Assembly (NCBI GenBank): GCA_027186245.1
Contig: CP114481.1
Coordinates: forward strand, 37,293,501-37,357,500
DNA length: 64,000 bases
Reading direction: 5' to 3'
Source: Coriaria nepalensis
Lineage: Eukaryota > Streptophyta > Magnoliopsida > Cucurbitales > Coriariaceae
Shown: piece by piece, positions 24,501 through 38,500 of the stretch
How the letters are laid out: each line of letters begins with the position of its first letter
Numbering within the stretch: position 1 is the stretch's first letter
Translations under genes and position numbers: made by a program
Notes under the pieces: model-generated
What the model was told of the DNA's origin: nothing
Database searches by the model: none
What the model saw: the letters and a program-made list of their open reading frames with translations, nothing else

Positions 24501-25740
24501 CTACAAACACAAGTTTTGTGCATAACTTGCAAATGATCATTGCAAGGAAAGTGTGCATTCGTTTAACCTAAAATCATTTCAATGAGTCATTTCAAATCAA
24601 TAATTTATTTCAAAGCAAGTCGAACGGATTCAATTTTTGCACAACAAACACAAGTTTTATGCATAACTTGCAAATGATCAATGCAAGGAAAGTGTGCATT
24701 CGTTTAACCTTAAAATCATTTCAATGAGTCATTTCAAGTCAATAACTTATTTCAAAGCAAGTCGAACGGATTCAATTTTTGCCCAACAAACACAAGTTTT
24801 GTGCATAACTTGCAAATGATCAATGCAAGGAATGTGTGCATTCGTTTAACCTTAAAATCATTTCAATGAGTCATTTCAAGTCAATAACTTATTTCAAAGC
24901 AAGTCGAACGAATTCTATTTTTGCACTACAAACACAAGTTTTGTGCATAACTTGCAAATGATCAATGCAAGGAAAGTGTGCATTCGTTTAACCTTAAAAT
25001 CATTTCAATGAGTCATTTCAAGTCAATAACTTATTTCAAAGCAAGTCGAACGAATTCTATTTTTGCACTACAAACAGAAGTTTTGTGCATAACTTGCAAA
25101 TGATCAATGAAAGGAAAGTGTGCATTCGTTTAACTTAAAATCATTTCAATGAGTCATTTCAAGTTAATAATTTATTTCCAAGCAAGTCGAACGAATTCAA
25201 TTTTTGCACTACAAACAGAAGTTTTTTGCATAACTTGCAAATGATCAATGCAAGGAAAGTGTGCATTCGTTTAACTTAAAATCATTTCAATGAGTCATTT
25301 CAAGTCAACAATTTATTTCAAAGCAAGTCGAACGAATTCAATTTTTGCACTACAAACACAAGTTTTGTGCACAACTTCCAAATGATCAATGCAAGGAAAG
25401 TGTGCATTCGTTTAACCTTAAAATCATTTCAATGAGTCATTTCAAGTCAATAACTTATTTCAAAGCAAGTCGAACGAATTCAATTTTCGCACTACAAACA
25501 CAAGTTTTGGGCATAACTTGCAAATGATCAATGCAAGGAAAGTGTGCATTCGTTTAACCTTAAAATCATTTCAATGATTTTTTCAAGTCAATAACTTATT
25601 TCAAAGCAAGTCGAATGAATTCTATTTTTGCACAACAAACACGAGTTTTGTGCATAACTTGCAAATGATCAATGCAAGGAAAGTGTGCATTCGTTTAACC
25701 TTAAAATCATTTCAATGAGTCATTTCAAGTCAATAACTTA
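24501..25740 (+). repeat. Recurring block P, copy 3
   Basis: The series of markers repeats, with AACCTAAAATC at 24,565. Unlike copies 2 and 4, it has CAATTTTCGCACTAC near 25,480, a change shared with copy 1 (near 16,277). Copies 1 and 3 therefore form one sub-lineage and 2 and 4 another by this marker. A private GGAATGTGTGC occurs near 24,831. Confidence 0.82.
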
Positions 25741-27050
25741 TTTCAAAGCAAGTCGAACGAATTCTATTTTTGCAGTACAAACAGAAGTTTTGTGCATAAC
25801 TTGCAAATGATCAATGCAAGGAAAGTGTGCATTCGTTTAACCTTAAAATCATTTCAATGAGTCATTTCAAGTCAATAACTTATTTCAAAGCAAGTCGAAC
25901 GAATTCAATTTTTGCACTACAAACATAAGTTTTGTGCATAACTTGCAAATGATCAATGCGAGGAAAGTGTGCATTCGTTTAACTTAAAATCATTTCAATG
26001 AGTCATTTCAAGTCAATGACTTATTTCAAAGCAAGTTGAACGAATTCTATTTTTTCACTACAAACACAAGTTTTGTGCATAACTTGCAAATGATCAATGC
26101 AAGGAAAGTGTGCATTCGTTTAACTTAAAATCATTTCAATGAGTCATTTCAAGTCAATAAGTTATTTCTAACCAAGTCGAACGAATTCAATTTTTGCACT
26201 ACAAACACAAGTTTTGTGCATAACTTGCAAATGATCATTGCAAGGAAAGTGTGCATTCGTTTAACCTAAAATCATTTCAATGAGTCATTTCAAATCAATA
26301 ATTTATTTCAAAGCAAGTCGAACGGATTCAATTTTTGCACAACAAACACAAGTTTTATGCATAACTTGCAAATGATCAATGCAAGGAAAGTGTGCATTCG
26401 TTTAACCTTAAAATCATTTCAATGAGTCATTTCAAGTCAATAACTTATTTCAAAGCAAGTCGAACGAATTCTATTTTTGCACTACAAACACAAGTTTTGT
26501 GCATAACTTGCAAATGATCAATGCAAGGAAAGTGTGCATTAGTTTAACCTTAAAATCATTTCAATGAGTCATTTCAAGTCAATAACTTATTTCAAAGCAA
26601 GTCGAACGAATTCTATTTTTGCACTACAAACACAAGTTTTGTGCATAACTTGCAAATGATCAATGCAAGGAAAGTGTGCATTCGTTTAACTTTAAAATCA
26701 TTTCAATGAGTCATTTCAAGTCAATAACTTATTTCAAAGCAAGTCAAGTGAATTCAATTTTTGCACTACAAACACGAGTTTCGTGCATAACTTGCAAATG
26801 ATCAATGCAAGGAAAGTGTGCATTCGTTTAACCTTTAAATCATTTCAGAGAGTCATTACAAGTAAATAACTTATTTCAAAGCAAGTCGAACGAATTCTAT
26901 TTTTGCAGTACAAACAGAAGTTTTGTGCATAACTTGCAAATGATCAATGCAAGGAAAGTGTGCATTCGTTTAACCTTAAAATCATTTCAATGAGTCATTT
27001 CAAGTCAATAACTTATTTCAAAGCAAGTCGAACGAATTCAATTTTTGCAC
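25741..27050 (+). repeat. Mosaic segment with a partial block P head
   Basis: This segment holds GCGAGG/AATGACTT, AATAAGTTATTTCTAACC, an isolated two-monomer head of block P (AACCTAAAATC at 26,263, then TTTTATGC), ordinary 142-bp monomers, and the CACGAGTTTCGTG/CAGAGAGTC pair at about 26.77-26.86 kb. All of it is satellite. The partial head shows that blocks are cut and joined inside their length. Confidence 0.75.
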
Positions 27051-28560
27051 TACAAACACAAGTTTTGTGCATAACTTGCAAATGATCATTGCAAGGAAAG
27101 TGTGCATTCGTTTAACCTAAAATCATTTCAATGAGTCATTTCAAATCAATAATTTATTTCAAAGCAAGTCGAACGGATTCAATTTTTGCACAACAAACAC
27201 AACTTTTATGCATAACTTGCAAATGATCAATGCAAGGAAAGTGTGCATTCGTTTAACCTTAAAATCATTTCAATGAAGCATTTCAAGTCAATAACTTTTT
27301 TCAAAGCAAGTCGAACGGATTCAATTTTTGCCCAACAAACACAAGTTTTGTGCATAACTTGCAAATGATCAATGCAAGGAAAGTGTGCATTCGTTTAACC
27401 TTAAAATCATTTCAATGAGTCATTTCAAGTCAATAACTTATTTCAAAGCAAGTCGAACGAATTCTATTTTTGCACTTCAAACACAAGTTTTGTGCATAAC
27501 TTGCAAATGATCAATGCAAGGAAAGTGTGCATTCGTTTAACCTTAAAATCATTTCAATGAGTCATTTCAAGTCAATAACTTATTTCAAAGCAAGTCGAAC
27601 GAATTCTATTTTTGCACTACAAACAGAAGTTTTGTGCATAACTTGCAAATGATCAATGAAAGGAAAGTGTGCATTCGTTTAACTTAAAATCATTTCAATG
27701 AGTCATTTCAAGTCAATAATTTATTTCCAAGCAAGTCGAACGAATTCAATTTTTGCACTACAAACAGAAGTTTTTTGCATAACTTGCAAATGATCAATGC
27801 AAGGAAAGTGTGCATTCGTTTAACTTAAAATCATTTCAATGAGTCATTTCAAGTCAACAATTTATTTCAAAGCAAGTCGAACGAATTCAATTTTTGCACT
27901 ACAAACACAAGTTTTGTGCACAACTTCCAAATGATCAATGCAAGGAAAGTGTGCATTCGTTTAACCTTAAAATCATTTCAATGAGTCATTTCAAGTCAAT
28001 AACTTATTTCAAAGCAAGTCGAACGAATTCAATTTTTGCACTACAAACACAAGTTTTGGGCATAACTTGCAAATGATCAATGCAAGGAAAGTGTGCATTC
28101 GTTTAACCTTAAAATCATTTCAATGATTTTTTCAAGTCAATAACTTATTTCAAAGCAAGTCGAATGAATTCTATTTTTTCACAACAAACACGAATTTTGT
28201 GCATAACTTGCAAATGATCAATGCAAGGAAAGTGTGCATTCGTTTAACCTTAAAATCATTTCAATGAGTCATTTCAAGTCAATAACTTATTTCAAAGCAA
28301 GTCGAACGAATTCAATTTTTGCACTACAAACACAAGTTCTGTGCATAACTTGCAAATGATCATTGCAAGGAAAGTGTGTATTCGTTTAACCTTAAAATCA
28401 TTTCAATGATTTTTTCAAGTCAATAACTTATTTCAAAGCAAGTCGAACGCATTCTATTTTTGCACTACAAACACAAGTTTTGTGCATAACTTGCAAATGA
28501 TCAATGCAAGGAAAGTGTCCATTCGTTTAACCTTTAAATCATTTCAATGAGTCATTTCAA
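27051..28560 (+). repeat. Recurring block P, copy 4
   Basis: AACCTAAAATC at 27,114 lies 2,549 bp (18 monomers) after that in copy 3. Private changes include CACAACTTTTATGC (near 27,200), AATGAAGCATTTC (near 27,275), GCACTTCAAAC (near 27,475) and CACGAATTTTGTG (near 28,190). The tail with GAACGCATTC and GTGTCCATTCG matches copy 2. Copies 2 and 4 also share AATAACTTTTTTC. Confidence 0.82.
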
Positions 28561-30839
28561 GTCAATAACTTATTTCAAAGCAAGTCGAACGAATTCAATT
28601 TTTGCACTACAAACACAAGTTTTGTGGAGAACTTGCAAATGATCAATGCAAGGAAAGTGTGCATTCGTTTAACTTAAAATCATTTCAATGAGTCATTTCA
28701 AGTCAATAATTTATTTCAAAGCAAGTCGAACGAATTCAATTTTTGCACTACAAACACAAGTTTTGTGGAGAACTTGCAAATGATCAATGCAAGGAAAGTG
28801 TGCATTCGTTTAACTTAAAATCATTTCAATGAGTCATTTCAAGTCAATAATTTATTTCAAAGCAAGTCGAACGAATTCAATTTTTGCACTACAAACACAA
28901 GTTCTGTGCATAACTTGCAAATGATCATTGCAAGGAAAGTGTGCATTCGTTTAACCTTAAAATCATTTCAATGATTTTTTCAAGTCAATAACTTATTTCA
29001 AAGCAAGTCGAACGAATTCTATTTTTGCACTACAAACACAAGTTTTCTGCATAACTTGCAAATGATCAATGCAAGGAAAGTGTGCATTCGTTTAACCTTA
29101 AAATCATTTCAATGAGTCATTTCAAGTCAATAATTTATTTCAAAGCAAGTCGAACGAATTCAATTTTTGCACTACAAACACAAGTTTTGTGCATACCTTG
29201 CAAATGATCAATGCAAGGAAAGTGTGCATTCGTTTAACCTTTAAATCATTTCAATGAGTCATTTCAAGTCAATAACTTATTTCAAAGCAAGTCGAACGAA
29301 TTCAATTTTTTCACTACAAACACAAGTTTTGTGCATAACTTCCAAATGATCATTGCAAGGAAAGTGTGCATTCGTTTAACCTTAAAATCATTTCAATGAG
29401 TCATTTCAAGTTAATAACTTATTTCAAAGCAAGTCGAACGAATTCAATTTTTTCACTACAAACACAAGTTTTGTGCATAACTTCCAAATGATCATTGCAA
29501 GGAAAGTGTGCATTCGTTTAACCTTAAAATCATTTCAATGAGTCATTTCAAGTCTATAACTTATTTCAAAGCAAGTCGAACGAATTCAATTTTTTCACTT
29601 CAAACACAAGTTTTGTGCATAACTTCCAAATGATCATTGCAAGGAAAGTGTGCATTCGTTTAACCTTAAAATCATTTCAATGTGTCTTTTCAAGTCAATA
29701 ACTTATTTCAAAGCAAGTCGAACGAATTCTATTTTTGCACTACAAACACAAGTTTTGTGCATAACTTGCAAATGATCAATGCAAGGAAAGTGTGCATTCG
29801 TTTAACCTTAAAATCATTTCAATGAGTCATTTCAAGTCAATAACTTATTTCAAAGCAAGTCGAACGAATTCTATTTCTTCACTACAAACACAAGTTTTCT
29901 GCATAACTTGCAAATGATCAATGCAAGGAAAGTGTGCATTCGTTTAACCTTAAAATCATTTCAATGAGTCATTGCAAGTTGATATCTTATTTCAAAGCAA
30001 GTCGAACAAATTCTATTTTTGCACTACAAACACAAGTTTTGTGCATAAATTGCAAATGATCAGTGCAAGGAAAGTGTGCATTCGTTTAACCTTTAAATCA
30101 TTTTGATAAGTCATTTCAAGTCAATAACTTATTTCAAAGCAAGTCGAACGAATTCTATTTTTGCACTACAAACAGAAGTTTTTTGCATAACTTGCAAATG
30201 ATCAATGCAAGGAAAGTGTGCATTCGTTTAACCTTTAAATCATTTCAATGAGTCATTTCAAGTCAATAACTTATTTCAAAGCAAGTCGAACGAATTCTAT
30301 TTTTGCACTACAAACACAAGTTTTCTGCATAACTTGCAAATGATCAATGCAAGGAAAGTGTGCATTCGTTTAACCTTAAAATCATTTCAATGAGTCATTT
30401 CAAGTCAATAATTTATTTCAAAGCAAGTCGAACGAATTCAATTTTTGCACTACAAACACAAGTTTTGTGCATAACTTGCAAATGATCAATGCAACGAAAA
30501 TGTACATTCGTTTAACTTAAAATCATTTTAATGAGTCATTTCAAGTCATAAAGTTATTTCTAAGCAAGTCGAACGAATTCAATTTTTGCACTACAAACAC
30601 AAGTTTTGTGCATAACTTGCAAATGATCAATGCAAGGAAAGTGTGCATTCGTTTAACCTTAAAATCATTTCAATGAGTCATTTCAAGTCAATATCTTATT
30701 TCAAAGCAAGTCGAACGAATTCAATTTTTGCACTACAAACACAAGTTCTGTGCATAACTTGCAAATGATCATTGCAAGGAAAGTGTGCATTCGTTTGACC
30801 TTAAAATCATTTCAATGATTTTTTTAAGTCAATAACTTA
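28561..30839 (+). repeat. Locally amplified GATTTTTT and CTTCCAAATG monomers
   Basis: This region has short local amplifications: two consecutive GTGGAGAACTTGC monomers near 28.6-28.9 kb and three consecutive monomers with ATTTTTTCAC plus CTTCCAAATGATCATTG between about 29.3 and 29.7 kb. Rare markers GTTGATATCTTATTTC (near 29.98 kb) and CATTTTGATAAGTC (near 30.10 kb) occur here and again at about 31.97/32.09 and 36.49/36.62 kb. The region is therefore an ancestral or sibling version of the duplicated unit that follows. No gene is present. Confidence 0.75.
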
Positions 30840-33800
30840 TTTCAAAGCAAGTCGAACGAATTCTATTTTTGCACTACAAACACAAGTTTTCTGCATAACT
30901 TGCAAATGATCAATGCAAGGAAAGTGTGCATTCGTTTAACCTTAAAATCATTTCAATGAGTCATTTCAAGTCAATAATTTATTTCAAAGCAAGTCGAACG
31001 AATTCAATTTTTGCACTACAAACACAAGTTTTGTGCATAACTTGCAAATGATCAATGCAAGGAAAGTGTGCATTCGTTTAACCTTAAAATCATTTCAATG
31101 AGTCATTTCAAGTCAATATCTTATTTCAAAGCAAGTCGAACGAATTCAATTTTTGCACTACAAACACAAGTTCTGTGCATAACTTGCAAATGATCATTGC
31201 AAGGAAAGTGTGCATTCGTTTAACCTTAAAATCATTTCAATGATTTTTTCAAGTCAATAACTTATTTCAAAGCAAGTCGAACGAATTCTATTTTTGCACT
31301 ACAAACACAAGTTTTCTGCATAACTTGCAAATGATCAATGCAAGGAAAGTGTGCATTCGTTTAACCTTAAAATCATTTCAATGAGTCATTTCAAGTCAAT
31401 AATTTATTTCAAAGCAAGTCGAACGAATTCAATTTTTGCACTACAAACACAAGTTTTGTGCATAACTTGCAAATGATCAATGCAAGGAAAGTGTGCATTC
31501 GTTTAACCTTTAAATCATTTCAATGAGTCATTTCAAGTCAATAACTTATTTCAAAGCAAGTCGAACGAATTCAATTTTTTCACTACAAACACAAGTTTTG
31601 TGCATAACTTCCAAATGATCATTGCAAGGAAAGTGTGCATTCGTTTAACCTTAAAATCATTTCAATGAGTCATTTCAAGTCAATAACTTATTTCAAAGCA
31701 AGTCGAACGAATTCAATTTTTTCACTACAAACACAAGTTTTGTGCATAACTTCCAAATGATCATTGCAAGGAAAGTGTGCATTCGTTTAACCTTAAAATC
31801 ATTTCAATGTGTCTTTTCAAGTCAATAACTTATTTCAAAGCCAGTCGAACGAATTCTATTTCTGCACTACAAACACAAGTTTTCTGCATAACTTGGAAAT
31901 GATCAATGCAAGGAAAGTGTGCATTCGTTTAACCTTAAAATCATTTCAATGAGTCATTGGAAGTTGATATCTTATTTCAAAGCAAGTCGAACAAATTCTA
32001 TTTTTGCACTACAAACACAAGTTTTGTGCATAAATTGCAAATGATCAGTGCAAGGAAAGTGTGCATTCGTTTAACCTTTAAATCATTTTGATAAGTCATT
32101 TCAAGTCAATAACTTATTTCAAAGCAAGTCGAACGAATTCTATTTTTGCACTACAAACAGAAGTTTTTTGCATAACTTGCAAATGATCAATGCAAGGAAA
32201 GTGTGCATTCGTTTAACCTTTAAATCATTTCAATGAGTCATTTCAAGTCAATAACTTATTCCAAAACAAGTCGAACGAATTCTATTTTTGCACTACAAAC
32301 AGAAGTTTTTTGCATAACTTGCAAATGATCAATGCAAGGAAAGTGTCCATTCGTTTAACCTTTAAATGATTTCAATGAGTCATTTCAAGTCAATAACTTA
32401 TTTCAAAGCAAGTTGAACGAATTCTATTTTTTCACTACAAACACAAGTTTTGTGCATAACTTGCAAATGATCAATGCAAGGAAAGTGTACATTCGTTTAA
32501 CTTAAAATCATTTTAATGAGTCATTTCAAGTCATAAAGTTATTTCTAAGCAAGTCGAACGAATTCAATTTTTGCACTACAAACACAAGTTTTGTGCATAA
32601 CTTGCAAATGATCAATGCAAGGAAAGTGTGCATTCGTTTAACCTTAAAATCATTTCAATGAGTCATTTCAAGTCAATATCTTATTTCAAAGCAAGTCGAA
32701 CGAATTCAATTTTTGCACTACAAACACAAGTTCTGTGCATAACTTGCAAATGATCAATGCAAGGAAAGTGTGCATTCGTTTAACCTTAAAATCATTTCAA
32801 TGAGTCATTTCAAGTCAATAACTTATTTCAAAGCAAGTCGAACGAATTGTATTTTTGCACTACAAACACAAGTTTTCTTCATAACTTGCAAATGATCAAT
32901 GCAAGGAAAGTGTGCATTCGTTTAACCTTAAAATCATTTCAATGAGTCATTTCAAGTCAATATCTTATTTCAAAGTAATCCGAACGAGCACTATTTGTGC
33001 ACAACAAATGCAAGTTTTGTGCATAACTTGCACATGATCAATGCAAGGAAACTGTGCATTCGTTTAACCTTAAAATCATTTCAATGTGTCTTTTCAAGTG
33101 AATAACTTATTTCCAAGCAAGTCGAACGAATTCTATTTTTACACTACAAACACAAGTTCTGTGCATAACTTGCAAATGATCATTGCAAGGAAAGTGTGCA
33201 TTCGTTTAACCTTAAAATCATTTCAATGATTTTTTCAAGTCAATAACTTATTTCAAAGCAAGTCGAACGAATTCTATTTTTGCACTACAAACACAAGTTT
33301 TCTGCATAACTTGCAAATGATCAATGCAAGGAAAGTGTGCATTCGTTTAACCTTAAAATCATTTCAATGAGTCATTTCAAGTCAATAATTTATTTCAAAG
33401 CAAGTCGAACGAATTCAATTTTTGCACTACAAACACAAGTTTTGTGCATAACTTGCAAATGATCAATGCAAGGAAAGTGTGCATTCGTTTAACCTTAAAA
33501 TCATTTCAATGATTTTTTCAAGTCAATAACTTATTTCAAAGCAAGTCGAACGAATTCTATTTTTGCACTACAAACACAAGTTTTCTGCATAACTTGCAAA
33601 TGATCAATGCAAGGAAAGTGTGCATTCGTTTAACCTTAAAATCATTTCAATGATTTTTTCAAGTCAATAACTTATTTCAAAGCAAGTCGAACGAATTCTA
33701 TTTTTACACTACAAACAGAAGTTTTTTGCATAACTTGCAAATGATCAATGCAAGGAAAGTGTGCATTCGTTTAACCTTAAAATCATTTCAATGAGTCATT

Positions 33801-35395
33801 TCAAGTCAATAACTTATTTCAAAGCAAGTCGAACGAATTCTATTTTTGCACTACAAACACAAATTTTGTGCATAACTTGCAAATGATCAATGCAAGGAAA
33901 GTGTGCATTCGTTTAACCTTAAAATCATTTCAATGAGTCATTTCAAGTCAATAACTTATTTCAAAGCAAGTCGAGTGAATTCAATTTTTGCACTACAAAC
34001 ACGAGTTTCGTGCATAACTTGCAAATGATCAATGCAAGGAAAGTGTGCATTCGTTTAAACTTTAAATCATTTCAGAGAGTCATTACAAGAAAATAACTTA
34101 TTTCAAAGCAAGTCGAACGAATTCAATTTTTGCAGTACAAACAGAAGTTTTGTGCATAACTTGCAAATGATCAATGCAAGGAAAGTGTGCATTCGTTTAA
34201 CTTAAAATCATTTCAATGAGTCATTTCAAGTCAATAATTTATTTCAAAGCAAGTCGAACGAATTCAATTTTTGCACTACAAACACAAGTTTTGTGCATAA
34301 CTTGCAAATGATCAATGCAAGGAAAGTGTGCATTCGTTTAACCTTAAAATCATTTCAATGAGTCATTTCAAGTCAATAAGTTATTTCTAACCAAGTCGAA
34401 CGAATTCAATTTTTGCACTACAAACACAAGTTTTGTGCATAACTTGCAAATGATCATTGCAAGGAAAGTGTGCATGCGTTTAACCTTAAAATCATTTCAA
34501 TGAGTCATTTCAAGTCAATAACTTATTTCAAAGCAAGTCGAACGAAATCTATTTTTGCACTACAAACACAAGTTTTGTGCATAACTTGCAAATGATCAAT
34601 GCAAGGAAAGTGTGCATTCGTTTAACCTTAAAATCATTTCAATGAGTCATTTCAAGTCAATAAGTTATTTCTAACCAAGTCGAACGAATTCAATTTTTGC
34701 ACTACAAACACAAGTTTTGTGCATAACTTGCAAATGATCATTGCAAGGAAAGTGTGCATGCGTTTAACCTTAAAATCATTTCAATGAGTCATTTCAAGTC
34801 AATAACTTATTTCAAAGCAAGTCGAACGAAATCTATTTTTGCACTACAAACACAAGTTTTGTGCATAACTTGCAAATGATCAATGCAAGGAAAGTGTGCA
34901 TTCGTTTAACCTTTAAATCATTTCAGAGAGTCATTACAAGTAAATAACTTATTTCAAAGCAAGTCGAACGAATTCAATTTTTGCAGTACAAACAGAAGTT
35001 TTGTGCATAACTTGCAAATGATCAATGCAAGGAAAGTGTGCATTCGTTTAACCTTAAAATCATTTCAATGAGTCATTTCAAGTCAATAACTTATTTCAAA
35101 GCAAGTCGAACGGATTCAATTTTTGCACAACAAACACAAGTTTTCTGCATAACTTGCAAATGATCAATGCAAGGAAAGTGTGCATTCGTTTAACCTTAAA
35201 ATCATTTCAATGAGTCATTTCAAGTCAATAAGTTATTTCTAACCAAGTCGAACGAATTCAATTTTTACACTACAAACACAAGTTTTGTGCATAACTTGCA
35301 AATGATCATTGCAAGGAAAGTGTGCATGCGTTTAACCTTAAAATCATTTCAATGAGTCATTTCAAGTCAATAACTTATTTCAAAGCAAGTCGAAC
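30840..35395 (+). repeat. Higher-order repeat E, copy 1 (about 4.56 kb)
   Basis: This is the first of two adjacent copies. Left of about 31.7 kb the offset to copy 2 is 4,680 bp (TTTTCTGCATAAC at 30,891/35,571; TTCTGTGC at 31,171/35,851). Right of it the offset is 4,538 bp (GCCAGTCG at about 31,841/36,379; GAGCAC at 32,986/37,524; ACAAATTTTG at 33,859/38,397). The 142-bp shift means this copy has one extra ATTTTTTCAC/CTTCCAAATGATCATTG monomer at 31.6-31.8 kb. After about 34.9 kb the offset becomes 5,106 bp. Confidence 0.88.
32961..33110 (+). repeat. Most divergent monomer junction in the window
   Basis: From about 32,974 the usual AGCAAGTCGAACGAATTC is replaced by AGTAATCCGAACGAGCACT, followed by ATTTGTGCACAACAAATGC where other monomers have ATTTTTGCACTACAAACAC. 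The next stretch has TTGCACATGATC, GGAAACTGTGC and AATGTGTCTTTTCAAGTG. The EcoRI site is lost and a new palindrome GTGCAC appears. The identical variant recurs at 37,499-37,650 as part of repeat E copy 2 and nowhere else that I saw. Confidence 0.8.
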
Positions 35396-35519
35396 GAATT
35401 CTATTTTTACACTACAAACAGAAGTTTTTTGCATAACTTGCAAATGATCAATGCAAGGAAAGTGTGCATTCGTTTAACCTTAAAATCATTTCAATGAGTC
35501 ATTTCAAGTCAATAACTTA

Positions 35520-38500
35520 TTTCAAAGCAAGTCGAACGAATTCTATTTTTGCACTACAAACACAAGTTTTCTGCATAACTTGCAAATGATCAATGCAAGG
35601 AAAGTGTGCATTCGTTTAACCTTAAAATCATTTCAATGAGTCATTTCAAGTCAATAATTTATTTCAAAGCAAGTCGAACGAATTCAATTTTTGCACTACA
35701 AACACAAGTTTTGTGCATAACTTGCAAATGATCAATGCAAGGAAAGTGTGCATTCGTTTAACCTTAAAATCATTTCAATGAGTCATTTCAAGTCAATATC
35801 TTATTTCAAAGCAAGTCGAACGAATTCAATTTTTGCACTACAAACACAAGTTCTGTGCATAACTTGCAAATGATCATTGCAAGGAAAGTGTGCATTCGTT
35901 TAACCTTAAAATCATTTCAATGATTTTTTCAAGTCAATAACTTATTTCAAAGCAAGTCGAACGAATTCTATTTTTGCACTACAAACACAAGTTTTCTGCA
36001 TAACTTGCAAATGATCAATGCAAGGAAAGTGTGCATTCGTTTAACCTTAAAATCATTTCAATGAGTCATTTCAAGTCAATAATTTATTTCAAAGCAAGTC
36101 GAACGAATTCAATTTTTGCACTACAAACACAAGTTTTGTGCATAACTTGCAAATGATCAATGCAAGGAAAGTGTGCATTCGTTTAACCTTTAAATCATTT
36201 CAATGAGTCATTTCAAGTCAATAACTTATTTCAAAGCAAGTCGAACGAATTCAATTTTTTCACTACAAACACAAGTTTTGTGCATAACTTCCAAATGATC
36301 ATTGCAAGGAAAGTGTGCATTCGTTTAACCTTAAAATCATTTCAATGTGTCTTTTCAAGTCAATAACTTATTTCAAAGCCAGTCGAACGAATTCTATTTC
36401 TGCACTACAAACACAAGTTTTCTGCATAACTTGCAAATGATCAATGCAAGGAAAGTGTGCATTCGTTTAACCTTAAAATCATTTCAATGAGTCATTGGAA
36501 GTTGATATCTTATTTCAAAGCAAGTCGAACAAATTCTATTTTTGCACTACAAACACAAGTTTTGTGCATAAATTGCAAATGATCAGTGCAAGGAAAGTGT
36601 GCATTCGTTTAACCTTTAAATCATTTTGATAAGTCATTTCAAGTCAATAACTTATTTCAAAGCAAGTCGAACGAATTCTATTTTTGCACTACAAACAGAA
36701 GTTTTTTGCATAACTTGCAAATGATCAATGCAAGGAAAGTGTGCATTCGTTTAACCTTTAAATCATTTCAATGAGTCATTTCAAGTCAATAACTTATTCC
36801 AAAACAAGTCGAACGAATTCTATTTTTGCACTACAAACAGAAGTTTTTTGCATAACTTGCAAATGATCAATGCAAGGAAAGTGTCCATTCGTTTAACCTT
36901 TAAATGATTTCAATGAGTCATTTCAAGTCAATAACTTATTTCAAAGCAAGTTGAACGAATTCTATTTTTTCACTACAAACACAAGTTTTGTGCATAACTT
37001 GCAAATGATCAATGCAAGGAAAGTGTACATTCGTTTAACTTAAAATCATTTTAATGAGTCATTTCAAGTCATAAAGTTATTTCTAAGCAAGTCGAACGAA
37101 TTCAATTTTTGCACTACAAACACAAGTTTTGTGCATAACTTGCAAATGATCAATGCAAGGAAAGTGTGCATTCGTTTAACCTTAAAATCATTTCAATGAG
37201 TCATTTCAAGTCAATATCTTATTTCAAAGCAAGTCGAACGAATTCAATTTTTGCACTACAAACACAAGTTCTGTGCATAACTTGCAAATGATCAATGCAA
37301 GGAAAGTGTGCATTCGTTTAACCTTAAAATCATTTCAATGAGTCATTTCAAGTCAATAACTTATTTCAAAGCAAGTCGAACGAATTGTATTTTTGCACTA
37401 CAAACACAAGTTTTCTTCATAACTTGCAAATGATCAATGCAAGGAAAGTGTGCATTCGTTTAACCTTAAAATCATTTCAATGAGTCATTTCAAGTCAATA
37501 TCTTATTTCAAAGTAATCCGAACGAGCACTATTTGTGCACAACAAATGCAAGTTTTGTGCATAACTTGCACATGATCAATGCAAGGAAACTGTGCATTCG
37601 TTTAACCTTAAAATCATTTCAATGTGTCTTTTCAAGTGAATAACTTATTTCCAAGCAAGTCGAACGAATTCTATTTTTACACTACAAACACAAGTTCTGT
37701 GCATAACTTGCAAATGATCATTGCAAGGAAAGTGTGCATTCGTTTAACCTTAAAATCATTTCAATGATTTTTTCAAGTCAATAACTTATTTCAAAGCAAG
37801 TCGAACGAATTCTATTTTTGCACTACAAACACAAGTTTTCTGCATAACTTGCAAATGATCAATGCAAGAAAAGTGTGCATTCGTTTAACCTTAAAATCAT
37901 TTCAATGAGTCATTTCAAGTCAATAATTTATTTCAAAGCAAGTCGAACGAATTCAATTTTTGCACTACAAACACAAGTTTTGTGCATAACTTGCAAATGA
38001 TCAATGCAAGGAAAGTGTGCATTCGTTTAACCTTAAAATCATTTCAATGATTTTTTCAAGTCAATAACTTATTTCAAAGCAAGTCGAACGAATTCTATTT
38101 TTGCACTACAAACACAAGTTTTCTGCATAACTTGCAAATGATCAATGCAAGGAAAGTGTGCATTCGTTTAACCTTAAAATCATTTCAATGATTTTTTCAA
38201 GTCAATAACTTATTTCAAAGCAAGTCGAACGAATTCTATTTTTACACTACAAACAGAAGTTTTTTGCATAACTTGCAAATGATCAATGCAAGGAAAGTGT
38301 GCATTCGTTTAACCTTAAAATCATTTCAATGAGTCATTTCAAGTCAATAACTTATTTCAAAGCAAGTCGAACGAATTCTATTTTTGCACTACAAACACAA
38401 ATTTTGTGCATAACTTGCAAATGATCAATGCAAGGAAAGTGTGCATTCGTTTAACCTTAAAATCATTTCAATGAGTCATTTCAAGTCAATAACTTATTTC

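Noticed and set aside
32986..33010. GAGCACT...GTGCAC as a junction with non-satellite DNA
   Set aside because: Satellite sequence in the same phase continues on both sides, and the variant recurs in repeat E copy 2. It is a divergent monomer, not a boundary.
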